From: Actinomadura sp. WMMA1423
GTDB taxonomy: Bacteria > Actinomycetota > Actinomycetes > Streptosporangiales > Streptosporangiaceae
Assembly: GCF_006547145.1 (NCBI RefSeq)
Contig: NZ_CP041244.1
Span: 5,704,001-5,768,000 of the forward strand
Length of the DNA: 64,000 nt
Direction of reading: 5' to 3'
Positions 39,901 through 46,742 of this stretch are shown here, in pieces; the first letter of the stretch is position 1, and every line of letters begins with the position of its first letter. Under the pieces are notes generated by a model. The model searched no databases, was not told the DNA's origin, and saw only the letters and a program-made list of their open reading frames with translations. The position numbers and the translations under genes are program-made.

Positions 39901-40599
39901 CGCCCCGTCCAGCTCGCCGGACACCTCCTCCACGTACCGGCGCAGGATCGGCGACAGGTAGGCGTCGACGACGGTGGTGTCACCGCGCGAGACCAGCTTC
40001 ATCAGCGGGCTCGTCTCGTGCGACTCCGAGACCTGGGGGAAGCCCGTCCGGCGCGCGATCCGCCCGATGGCGGTCTCGTGGACGGGATTGCGGTAGGCGT
40101 GCATGGAGACGATCGCGACGGAGCGGAACCCGTCCTCGTACGCCGCGCGCAACTCGCGCTCGACCGCGTCCTCGTCGAGCGGGACCACGATCCGCCCCCG
40201 GGCGTCGACGCGCTCCCTCGCCTCGACCACCCGCGAGTAGAGCAGTTCGGGCAGCACGATCTCCCGGGCGAAGATGCGAGGGCGGTTCTGGTAGGCGATC
40301 CGCAGCGCGTCGCGGAAGCCCTCGGTGATGACCAGTACGGTCGGCTCGCCCGCGCGTTCGAGCAGGGCGTTCGTCGCCACCGTCGTGCCGAGCCGCACGC
40401 CCGCGATCTCCTCGGCCGGAATGCGCGCGCCGGGCGCGACGCCGAGGAGGTGCCTGATCCCGGCGATGGCGGCGTCCCGGTAGCGCGCCCTGTCCTCGGA
40501 CAGGAGCTTGTGGGTGACGAGCGCGCCGTCCGGCCGCCGCGCGACCACGTCGGTGAACGTGCCGCCGCGATCGATCCAGAACTCCCAGCGCGCCGCCAT
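36961..40599 (-). CDS. Fused hydantoinase A/B (5-oxoprolinase-type) protein
   Basis: A 1212-aa protein combining HyuA and HyuB. The HyuA half has the actin-like ATPase parts FWIDRGGTFTDVVAR, LGTTVATNALLER and FDMGGTSTDVS. The HyuB half begins around DPVMLEIFNNLFMSIAEQMG and carries NDPYHGGTHLPDVTVV and GTMNNVTFGNE. The fused form is like eukaryotic 5-oxoprolinase, which opens 5-oxoproline to glutamate using ATP. An alanine-rich linker (AAPAGTAPAGAAPA, DNA 38760-38850) with repeats separates the domains near residue 600. Start at ATG 40599. Other HyuA/B proteins act on hydantoins or acetone, so the substrate is open. Confidence 0.88.
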   Translation of the reverse strand: MAARWEFWIDRGGTFTDVVARRPDGALVTHKLLSEDRARYRDAAIAGIRHLLGVAPGARIPAEEIAGVRLGTTVATNALLERAGEPTVLVITEGFRDALRIAYQNRPRIFAREIVLPELLYSRVVEARERVDARGRIVVPLDEDAVERELRAAYEDGFRSVAIVSMHAYRNPVHETAIGRIARRTGFPQVSESHETSPLMKLVSRGDTTVVDAYLSPILRRYVEEVSGELDGAPIMFMQSSGGLTEAHGFRGKDSILSGPAGGIVGMARTSAAAGLRRVIGFDMGGTSTDVSHYAGEFERQYETQVAGVRMRAPMLSIHTVAAGGGSVLRFDGGRYRVGPDSAGADPGPASYRRGGPLTVTDANVMLGRIRPEHFPHVFGPDGDHPLDAAVVRDRFAALAAGIGDGRPPEDVAAGFLRIAVANMANAIKKISVQRGYDVTGYALATFGGAGGQHACAVADALGMRQVLIHPLAGVLSAYGMGLADVTAMREHAVEAPLSEELLPELDAVLGRLEGDARSELRGEGLDAEHVVHRAHLRYAGTDTALLVRAGEVGAMVAEFEEIYQRRFSFLMRDKQIVVEAVSVEAASSGAASAEAAPAGTAPAGAAPADGGGEGPAGAERVPMHVDGEWRDVELHPRERLRPGDTVPGPAIIVEANATTVVDPGWRAAVNDLGHLLLTRVESRPGEHAVGTRADPVMLEIFNNLFMSIAEQMGVRLRSTAHSVNIKERLDFSCAIFDAGGDLIANAPHIPVHLGSMGASIKELIRRRRAAGGMRPGEVYALNDPYHGGTHLPDVTVVTPVFLGDAGSGGAGAAAGISFFVASRGHHAEIGGITPGSMPAFSERVEEEGVLIDNWLLVEDGALREEETVELLRSAPHPSRNPLDNLADLRAQIAANEKGVRELRDMVRHFGLDVVHAYMRHVKDNAEEAVRQVITALRDGSRAYELDNGAVIRVAVRVDRRARTAEIDFTGTSPQCDGNFNAPSSVAMAAVLYVFRTLVAEEIPLNAGCLAPLHVRIPPGSMLAPRYPAAVAAGNVETSQAVTGALYAALGVMAEGSGTMNNVTFGNERHQYYETVASGSGAGDGFDGADVVQTHMTNSRLTDPEVLEWRYPVLLEGFAIRRGSGGTGRWRGGDGGRRRIRFLEPMTVTTLCGHRRVPPYGMAGGGPGAAGRQWVERADGSVTPMEGCDSLPVEAGDVFVIETPGGGGYGAA

Positions 40600-40609
40600 G
40601 GCGACCTCC

Positions 40610-40634
40610 GAAACGGCTCTACCTGGCCCGTTTC
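40610..40634. promoter_or_regulatory. Inverted repeat in the hydantoinase-USP divergent gap
   Basis: GAAACGG (40610-40616) and CCGTTTC (40628-40634) flank 11 bp within the 85-bp divergent gap. It is 10 nt upstream of the hydantoinase start and could regulate either gene. No DosR-like box was found here. Confidence 0.45.
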
Positions 40635-40684
40635 CGTTCGGTGAGGATGGAAACACCCTCGCGGTAGAGGAGGGGAGACGGCCG

Positions 40685-41566
40685 ATGGACGATCACAACG
40701 GGATGCGCTCCGTCCTGGTCGGATACGACGGGTCGCCCGCCGCCGAGCAGGCGCTCCGGTGGGCGGTGGACGAGGCCCGGCTCCGCGGCCTCGCCCTCAC
40801 CGTCTGCCATGTGTGGCACTGGCCCTATCCCGCGCGCCCGCCGGACAAGGACACCCTGGAGATCCTCCGCAGCGAGGGCGCGATCGTGGCCGACGAGGGC
40901 GTGCGCAAGGCCCGCGCCCTCGCCGGGGACCTGGAGGTCCGCTGGTGCCTCGAACGGGGTTCGGCCGCCGGCGCGCTCCTGAAGGCGACCAACGGCGCCG
41001 TCATGGTCGTGCTCGGTTCGCGGGGGCAGGGCGGTTTTGAGGCCCTCCCGGTGGGCTCCACCGCGGTCCAGGTGGCCGCCCAGGCCGCCTGCCCGGTCGT
41101 CGTCGTGCGCTCGTCCGAGCGGCTGGACGGCGAGCGGATCGTGGTCGGCGTGGACGGCTCGTCGGCGGGCGACGCGGCGCTCGGCTTCGCCGTGGAGGAG
41201 GCCGCGCTGCACCACGGCCCGGTGACGGCGCTGTGCAGCTGGTGGGACCCGGCCGCGCTTCCCGGGCCGGACCGGGCGCCCTTCGTCGACCCGCAGGCGA
41301 TCCGGCACGAGGCGATCGCGCGGTTCGAGCAGGCCGTCGCGCCGTGGCGGACCGAGCGGCCCGAGGTGCTGGTCGAGACCAAGTTCGTCCTCGACGCGCC
41401 GCGGCGGGCCCTGGTCAGCGCCTCGCACGGCGCGGCGATGCTGGCGGTGGGCGTCCGCGGGATCGGCTCGCTGCCCCAGATGCTCCTGGGGCCGGTGCCC
41501 CAGGTCGCGCTCCAGGAGGCCCGCTGCCCGGTGGCGGTGGTGCCCGCGCCGGGACCGGGGAGGTGA
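40685..41566 (+). CDS. Tandem-domain universal stress protein
   Basis: A 293-aa protein with two UspA domains. Domain 1 (about 6-141) begins MRSVLVGYDGSPAAEQALRW and ends with the ATP-binding loop GSRGQGGFEALPVGSTAVQV. Domain 2 (about 150-288) begins IVVGVDGSSAGDAALGFA; its loop GVRGIGSLPQMLLGPVPQV lacks the serine, so it probably does not bind ATP normally. This form is typical of mycobacterial DosR-regulon USPs. A strong purine-rich site (GAGGAGGGGAG, 40669-40679) precedes ATG 40685. The next gene is coupled closely. Confidence 0.92.
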   Translation: MDDHNGMRSVLVGYDGSPAAEQALRWAVDEARLRGLALTVCHVWHWPYPARPPDKDTLEILRSEGAIVADEGVRKARALAGDLEVRWCLERGSAAGALLKATNGAVMVVLGSRGQGGFEALPVGSTAVQVAAQAACPVVVVRSSERLDGERIVVGVDGSSAGDAALGFAVEEAALHHGPVTALCSWWDPAALPGPDRAPFVDPQAIRHEAIARFEQAVAPWRTERPEVLVETKFVLDAPRRALVSASHGAAMLAVGVRGIGSLPQMLLGPVPQVALQEARCPVAVVPAPGPGR

Positions 41567-41571
41567 GGGCG

Positions 41572-42966
41572 GTGGAGTTCGCGGACCGGGCCGATGCCGG
41601 GCGGCGCCTGGCCGGGCGGCTGGGGGACCTGCGCGGCCAGGACGTCGTCGTGCTGGGGCTGCCGCGCGGCGGGGTGCCCGTCGCGTTCGAGGTCGCCCGG
41701 GCGCTGCGGGCGCCGCTGGACGTGATCGTCGTCCGCAAGCTGGGCGTCCCCTTCCAGCCCGAGCTGGCCATGGGCGCCATCGGCGAGGACGGCGTGCTGA
41801 TCGTCAACGAGGAGATCGTCCGCCACACGGGCCTCGGCGAGTCCGATCTCGGCGCGGCGCGGCGGCGCGAGCAGGCCGAGCTGGACGCCCGGGTCGAGCG
41901 GTTCCGCCGCGGCCTGCCCCGGGTGGGGCTGGAGGGCCGCACGGCCGTCGTGGTCGACGACGGCGTCGCGACCGGCGCGACCGCGCGGGCCGCCTGCCAG
42001 GTCGCCCGCGCGCACGGCGCCCGCCGCGTGGTCCTGGCGGTGCCGGTCGGGTCTCCCGACACGATGGCGGACCTGCGCCGGGTCGCCGACGAGGTCGTGA
42101 GCCTGCAGGAACCGGAGCTGTTCTACGCGGTCGGCCAGTGGTACCGGGAGTTCGGCCAGACCTCGGACGGCGAGGTGGTCGAGCTGCTGGAACGCGCCGC
42201 GATGGCGTCGAGCCACGCCCGGCCCGGTTCCGCCGGCGGAGGTCCGGGCGGCCCCGGGCCCGCCCGCCCGCCCGGCGAAGGCCCCGCCGATCCGCCCGGA
42301 GCCGCCCGCCTCATGGACCCGCCGGACCCGCCGGACCTCGACGAGGAGGTCTGGATCGACGGCGGCTTCGTCGAGCTGACCGGGCACCTCACGGTCCCCG
42401 CCGGGGCCGCCGGCATCGTGGCGTTCGCGCACGGCAGCGGCAGCAGCCGGCACAGCCCGCGGAACCGGCAGGTCGCCGCGGGCCTCAACCGGGCCGGGCT
42501 CGGCACGCTGCTGTTCGACCTGCTGACCACCGGGGAGGAGCTCGACCGCGGCAACGTCTTCGACATCGGCCTGCTGGCGGACCGGCTCGTCGCCGCCACC
42601 GGCTGGCTGCGCGACCGGCCGGAGACCGGGGACGCCCGCATCGGCTACTTCGGGGCGAGCACCGGCGCGGCCGCGGCGCTGTGGGCCGCCGCCGAGCCCG
42701 GCGCCGACATCGCCGCCGTCGTGTCCCGGGGCGGGCGCCCGGACCTGGCCGAGCGCCGCCTCGGCGACGTCCGGGCCCCCACGCTGCTGCTCGTGGGCGG
42801 CGAGGACCGGCAGGTACTCGACCTCAACCGGCGCGCGCAGGAGCGCCTGCGCTGCCAGAACCGGTTGACCGTCGTGCCGGGGGCCACCCACCTGTTCGAG
42901 GAGCCGGGCGCCCTGGAGGCCGTGACCGGGCACGCCAGGGACTGGTTCGACGCCCACATGCGCTGA
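41572..42966 (+). CDS. Phosphoribosyltransferase-alpha/beta hydrolase fusion (Rv0571c-like)
   Basis: A 464-aa fusion. Residues about 1-210 form a type I phosphoribosyltransferase domain (VVLGLPRGGVPVAFEVARAL, VVDDGVATGATARAA as PRPP loop). A proline- and glycine-rich linker follows, and residues about 255-464 form a dienelactone-hydrolase-like domain (FAHGSGSSRHSPRNR, nucleophile in GASTGA, GGEDR, GATHLFEEPGAL). This fusion is the architecture of M. tuberculosis Rv0571c in the dormancy regulon. GTG 41572 has GGGGAGG at 41557-41563 at good spacing; GTG 41563 is the alternative. It follows the USP gene by five nt. Substrates are unknown. Confidence 0.88.
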   Translation: MEFADRADAGRRLAGRLGDLRGQDVVVLGLPRGGVPVAFEVARALRAPLDVIVVRKLGVPFQPELAMGAIGEDGVLIVNEEIVRHTGLGESDLGAARRREQAELDARVERFRRGLPRVGLEGRTAVVVDDGVATGATARAACQVARAHGARRVVLAVPVGSPDTMADLRRVADEVVSLQEPELFYAVGQWYREFGQTSDGEVVELLERAAMASSHARPGSAGGGPGGPGPARPPGEGPADPPGAARLMDPPDPPDLDEEVWIDGGFVELTGHLTVPAGAAGIVAFAHGSGSSRHSPRNRQVAAGLNRAGLGTLLFDLLTTGEELDRGNVFDIGLLADRLVAATGWLRDRPETGDARIGYFGASTGAAAALWAAAEPGADIAAVVSRGGRPDLAERRLGDVRAPTLLLVGGEDRQVLDLNRRAQERLRCQNRLTVVPGATHLFEEPGALEAVTGHARDWFDAHMR

Positions 42967-42973
42967 CCGGGGA

Positions 42974-43003
42974 CCCCGGCTCCGGCCAGGGCCCGAGCCG
43001 GGG
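42974..43003. terminator. Hairpin between convergent genes
   Basis: CCCCGGCTC (42974-42982) pairs with GAGCCGGGG (42995-43003), nine base pairs with a 12-nt loop, between the fusion gene stop (42966) and the DUF2267 stop (43036). A further CCCCGGCTC at 43020-43028 could pair alternatively with the same arm. Confidence 0.5.
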
Positions 43004-43035
43004 CGGCGGAGTCCGCGGCCCCGGCTCGCGGCAGC

Positions 43036-43536
43036 TCACATGACGGCGCGGGGGGCGTTCTCGGGGCTCCTCGCCGACCGCTCCGCGGGCGCGGCCCGCC
43101 CGGCGGCCCCGCCGCCCGGCAGGAACAGCTTGCGGAGCTCCTCGGGGAGCTGCCACACCGCCTGGTCGACGGCTCCCGGGGCGATCTCGGAGGACACGAC
43201 CTCCGTGACGACCGCCAGCGTCTTGGGCACGTCGTCGCGCCCGATGCGCGCCTCTTCGGCGTAGTGGACGGTGATCTCGTGCAGGTCGTACTTGCGCGGC
43301 ACGTGCCGGGGGCTCCACCCGTCGTAGAACACCCCGCGCAGCAGTTCCGGCAGCTGCGCGGCCAGGTGCGCGGCGGCGTCGACGGTCAGCCGGTCGCGCA
43401 GCGTGTGCGTCCAGGCGCGCAGCACCCGGTAGGCGAACCGGCGGTCCTCGGTGCCGAACGCGGCGGCCACATCGGCGATCCACCGGTTGGTGGTGTCGAT
43501 GCTCCGGTCCAGCCCATGTATCCCTGTGAACGTCAT
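43036..43536 (-). CDS. DUF2267 protein
   Basis: A 166-aa protein containing one DUF2267 domain: FAYRVLRAWTHTLRDRLTVDAAAHLAAQLPELLRGVFYDGW, then VPKTLAVVTEVVSSEIAPGAVDQAVWQLPEELRKLF. The family is all-helical and of unknown function, often among stress and dormancy genes. The C-terminal GGGAAGRAAPAERSARSPEN tail is low-complexity. GGAG upstream supports ATG 43536. A DosR-like box lies 73 nt upstream, and it stands alone between two other transcription units. Confidence 0.88.
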   Translation of the reverse strand: MTFTGIHGLDRSIDTTNRWIADVAAAFGTEDRRFAYRVLRAWTHTLRDRLTVDAAAHLAAQLPELLRGVFYDGWSPRHVPRKYDLHEITVHYAEEARIGRDDVPKTLAVVTEVVSSEIAPGAVDQAVWQLPEELRKLFLPGGGAAGRAAPAERSARSPENAPRAVM

Positions 43537-43608
43537 CGCAGCGGCTCCAGAGCGGTCTCGGCGAACACGGACCCTTCCAGCGTGCGGCCGCCCGCGGGCG
43601 CGGCGGCA

Positions 43609-43622
43609 GGGACGAAGGTCCC
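43609..43622. promoter_or_regulatory. DosR-box-like palindrome GGGACGAAGGTCCC
   Basis: GGGAC-GAAG-GTCCC is an exact GGGAC-N4-GTCCC palindrome, upstream of the leftward DUF2267 gene. It is the best of the three boxes in the window. Further upstream, GGGCCCTTTCGCGGCC at about 43650-43665 is a weaker relative. Confidence 0.65.
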
Positions 43623-43664
43623 CAGGTGGGAGGACGTTTCCGCAGGTCCGGGCCCTTTCGCGGC

Positions 43665-45383
43665 CTACCGTCCGGCCCGCAGGAAGGCGAGCAGCCGGTC
43701 CGCGGGCCAGGTGTTGACGACCTCGCCCGCGGTGAGCCAGCCGCGCTGCGCGGTGCCGATCCCGTAGCGCAGGTGGGCCAGGTGCGGGACGGCGTGGGCG
43801 TCGGTGTCGACGGCGAACCTGACGCCGTGGCGCCGGGCGCGGCGGACGTGCTCGGCGGGCAGGTCGAGCCGGTCGGGGGACGAGTCGATCTCCAGGACGG
43901 TGCCGGTGCGGGCGCACGCGGCGAACACCTCGTCCCAGTCCGCCTCGACCGGCGGCCGGCGGCCGATCTGCCGGGCGGTGGGATGCCCGAGGACGTCGAC
44001 GAACGGGTTCTCGCAGGCGCGCACCAGCCGCCGGGTCATCTGCTCGCTCGGCTGCTCGAAGTGGGAGTGGACCGAGGCGAGGCACAGGTCGAACCCGGCC
44101 AGGAAGTCGTCCGGCCAGTCCACCCCGCCGTCGGGGTCGATGTTGAGCTCGGTGCCGTGCAGGACCCGCATGCCGCCGTTCCGGCCGTCCAGCTCGCGGA
44201 CCCGCTCGCGCTGGGCCAGCATCTTCTCGTCGGTCATCCGCTGCATGGCCAGGCCGGGCGCGTGGTCGGTGACGGCGTAGTAGGAGTACCCGCGGGCCGC
44301 CGCGGCGGCGACCATGTCCGGCAGGTTCGCCAGCCCGTCCGACAGGTCGGTGTGGGTGTGCAGGTCGCCCCGGACGTCGGCCTCGGCGACCAGCAGGGGC
44401 AGCTCCCCGCGCATGGCCGCCTCGATCTCCCCGCTGTCCTCGCGCAGCGGAGGCGGGATCCACGGCAGCCCGAGCCTCGCGTACACCTCCTCCTCGGACG
44501 CCGACACGAGCTTGGCCCCGGTCTCGACGTCGAACAGCCCGTACTCCGACAGCTTGAGCCCGGCGTGGACGGCGATCTCCCGGGTGCGGATGTTGTGCGC
44601 CCTGGACCCGGTGAAGTACTGGAGGGCCGCGCCCCAGTCCTCGGGCGGCACCACCCGCAGGTCGACCTGGAGGCCGGCGCCGGTGCGGATCGACGTCTTG
44701 GTGTCCCCGGCCGCGATCACCTGCTCGGCCAGGGCCAGCCCCACGAAGGACTTCATCAGCGCGTCGGGGCGGTCGGAGGTGGCCAGCACGTCGATGTCGC
44801 CGACCGTGTCCTTCATGCGCCGCAGGGACCCGGCGAACGCGCAGCGCTCGCAGCCCGCGGCCGCCGACAGGTCCGCGACGATCGTCTCGGCGAGCTCCAT
44901 CGCGGTCCCGAGCGGGACGCGCCGCCCCGCCTTGTGCAGGATCTCGATCCCGTGCCGCAGGTTCTCCTCGGTCTTGGCGCCGAAGCCCGCCAGGCCGTGC
45001 AGGCGCCCGGCGCCGAGGGCCCGGTCCAGCGCCTCCACCGAGTCGATGCCGCGCTCGTGGTAGAGCACCATCGCCTTCTTCGGGCCGAGCGTGGGCACGA
45101 GCGTCAGCTGCCGCACGCCCACCGGGATCCGCGCCCGCAGCTCCTCCAGCTCGTGGATGCTCCCGGTGGACAGGTACTCCTCGATCTTCGCCGCGATCGA
45201 CCTGCCCACGTTCGGGATGCCCCGCAGCCCGGCGGCGTCCAGCCCCGCCAGGTCCGCCGGGTCGCCCGCCACCGACCGCGCGGCCTTCTGGTACACCCGC
45301 ACCTTGAAGGCCTCACCGCCGGTGATGGCCAGCAGGTCGGCGTACTCGTCCAGCAGGGCGCCGACCTCGTCGTTGACGCGCAT
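43665..45383 (-). CDS. polX: Family X DNA polymerase with PHP domain
   Basis: A 572-aa bacterial/archaeal-type PolX. A helix-hairpin-helix 8-kDa region (IPNVGRSIAAKIEEYL; VPTLGPKKAMVLY) is followed by the nucleotidyltransferase core with GS (185-186), GDIDVL at 195-200 and a third aspartate at D241. The PHP phosphoesterase domain starts near 340 (DLHTHTDLSDG; YAVTDHAPG; LHGTELNI; HSHF; DVLGHPTAR), with metal-binding histidines intact, so a 3'-5' exonuclease or AP activity is possible. It fills short gaps in base-excision repair. It follows the Rv2629-like gene by 39 nt and probably shares its promoter. Confidence 0.93.
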   Translation of the reverse strand: MRVNDEVGALLDEYADLLAITGGEAFKVRVYQKAARSVAGDPADLAGLDAAGLRGIPNVGRSIAAKIEEYLSTGSIHELEELRARIPVGVRQLTLVPTLGPKKAMVLYHERGIDSVEALDRALGAGRLHGLAGFGAKTEENLRHGIEILHKAGRRVPLGTAMELAETIVADLSAAAGCERCAFAGSLRRMKDTVGDIDVLATSDRPDALMKSFVGLALAEQVIAAGDTKTSIRTGAGLQVDLRVVPPEDWGAALQYFTGSRAHNIRTREIAVHAGLKLSEYGLFDVETGAKLVSASEEEVYARLGLPWIPPPLREDSGEIEAAMRGELPLLVAEADVRGDLHTHTDLSDGLANLPDMVAAAAARGYSYYAVTDHAPGLAMQRMTDEKMLAQRERVRELDGRNGGMRVLHGTELNIDPDGGVDWPDDFLAGFDLCLASVHSHFEQPSEQMTRRLVRACENPFVDVLGHPTARQIGRRPPVEADWDEVFAACARTGTVLEIDSSPDRLDLPAEHVRRARRHGVRFAVDTDAHAVPHLAHLRYGIGTAQRGWLTAGEVVNTWPADRLLAFLRAGR

Positions 45384-45422
45384 GGCTCCCGCTCCCTCTC
45401 GTCCCCTGCGGGCCGCGGACCC

Positions 45423-46556
45423 TCAGGCGTAGCGGCACAGGGCCCCGATCCCCTGCGAGGGGAGGCCGGGCGCCTCGGGGTCCAGGACGTGCACCTCGGC
45501 TCCGGTCAGCACGGCGGCGCGGACCGCGACGTCGGCCAGCCGCCCGCGCACCACGGGGCTCGCGCCCTCCTCGACGAGGGGCGTGCGCCGGTCGGACACC
45601 TGCGTCGGCGCGGGACCGAACCAGGCCGTCCGCCGGTCGGCGGGGTCGTCGGCCACCAGCAGCGTGGCGACCTGCCCGCGAGCGAGCGCCCGCAGGGTGG
45701 GGACCGCGCCCTCCACCGCCAGGCCGGACGGGCCCCGCCCCTCGTCCAGCCGCTTCAGCAGCCCGCGGGTCTCCTCGTCCGCCCACCGGCCCACCTGCTC
45801 CCGGACCTGGCGCTTGCGGCGCTGCCACGCGCCGTCCCGGCCCCGCCCGCCGGAGACGTGGCCCACGGTCACCTCCTGGCGGACGCCCTCCGGAAGATGC
45901 TTGGTGAGGTACTGCATGGCCCGCACGTCCCCGCCGAGGAGCAGCACGCGGGCGCCGGAATCGGCCAGGTCGCCCGCGAGCGCGTGCGCCACCCTGGTCG
46001 CGTTGTGCTCCCACGAGTCCTCGGCGCGGTGCTGGTGGCGGCTCTGGGACCAGCCGCCGGGGGCGTTGCGGACGATCTCGTCGTCGGGGCCGTCGACCGT
46101 CCTCGTCGTCGCGGCCGTCGTCCCGCCGCGGCACGTCTCGATGTCGGCGCCCTTGCGGTCGACGAGCGTGAGCACGTACGGCGGGCGCTCCTGGAGCCAG
46201 GCCAGAAGCGGAAGCAGGCACGGCACGGGCCCGTGGACGGCGAGGTCGCGCGGCCGCGCGCCGGGCATCTCGACCACCAGGGGCTCCGGTTCGCCGTCGA
46301 CCGCCCCGATGTCCTCGACGGCGAACACGGCCACCGCGCCGGAGCCGGGCTCCGCCCTCATGATCAGCCGGTCCACCGCCTCGACGGCGGCCTCGTCGGC
46401 GCCCTGCGCCCGCAGCCGCTTGGCCAGCAGCTCCCGGCGCAGCGCGGCGTCCTCCTCCCCGGGAGGGGCGGTCAGGTTGAAGTAGACCGATGTCACCGGC
46501 CCACCGGAGCAGAGCCGACGCAGGGTCTCGGTCGTGGTTCTCTCGTCCGACTTCAT
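45423..46556 (-). CDS. Rv2629/Balon-like ribosome factor (baeRF family, eRF1-related)
   Basis: A 377-aa protein of the bacterial/archaeal eRF1-like family. It begins TTTETLRRLCSGGPVTSVYFNL, has a central VLTLVDRKGADIETCRGG domain, a variable GGWSQSRHQHRAEDSWEHNA segment, and a C-terminal L7Ae-like part (ATLLVADDPADRRTAWFG; ARVLLLGGDVRAMQYLTKHLP precedes it). Mycobacterial members (Rv2629, Msmeg1130) are DosR-linked and related to the cold-shock hibernation factor Balon, which occupies the ribosomal A site. No GGQ motif is seen, so it should not terminate translation. A DosR-like box lies 37 nt upstream of ATG 46556. Confidence 0.85.
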   Translation of the reverse strand: MKSDERTTTETLRRLCSGGPVTSVYFNLTAPPGEEDAALRRELLAKRLRAQGADEAAVEAVDRLIMRAEPGSGAVAVFAVEDIGAVDGEPEPLVVEMPGARPRDLAVHGPVPCLLPLLAWLQERPPYVLTLVDRKGADIETCRGGTTAATTRTVDGPDDEIVRNAPGGWSQSRHQHRAEDSWEHNATRVAHALAGDLADSGARVLLLGGDVRAMQYLTKHLPEGVRQEVTVGHVSGGRGRDGAWQRRKRQVREQVGRWADEETRGLLKRLDEGRGPSGLAVEGAVPTLRALARGQVATLLVADDPADRRTAWFGPAPTQVSDRRTPLVEEGASPVVRGRLADVAVRAAVLTGAEVHVLDPEAPGLPSQGIGALCRYA

Positions 46557-46592
46557 GCAAACAGCCTGTACAGCGGTCCGCCGTCCGATTCA

Positions 46593-46606
46593 GGGACGAA
46601 GGTCCG
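46593..46606. promoter_or_regulatory. DosR-box-like palindrome GGGACGAAGGTCCG
   Basis: GGGACGAAGGTCC (46593-46605) is identical over 13 nt to the box at 43609. A reverse half-site GGACCTTCG follows at 46616-46624. The pair lies in the divergent gap between the Rv2629-like gene and the Fe-S photolyase gene, so both may be controlled. Confidence 0.65.
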
Positions 46607-46742
46607 CAGGTCGCCGGACCTTCGTGCGTCCGGTCCCGACGGGAGGCGGTCACCGGGCCGGACCCGTCGCGCGCCGCCTTCGCCCGCGAGGGGATGTGCG
46701 CCACACTGAGCGGGAGTCCGGGCGTCCAGGGGGAGGATCCGC

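Noticed and set aside
36775..40644. A 1289-aa plus-strand open frame opposite the hydantoinase gene
   Set aside because: It is the antisense shadow of the fused hydantoinase; no domain is recognisable and the composition is Arg/Val/His-rich.
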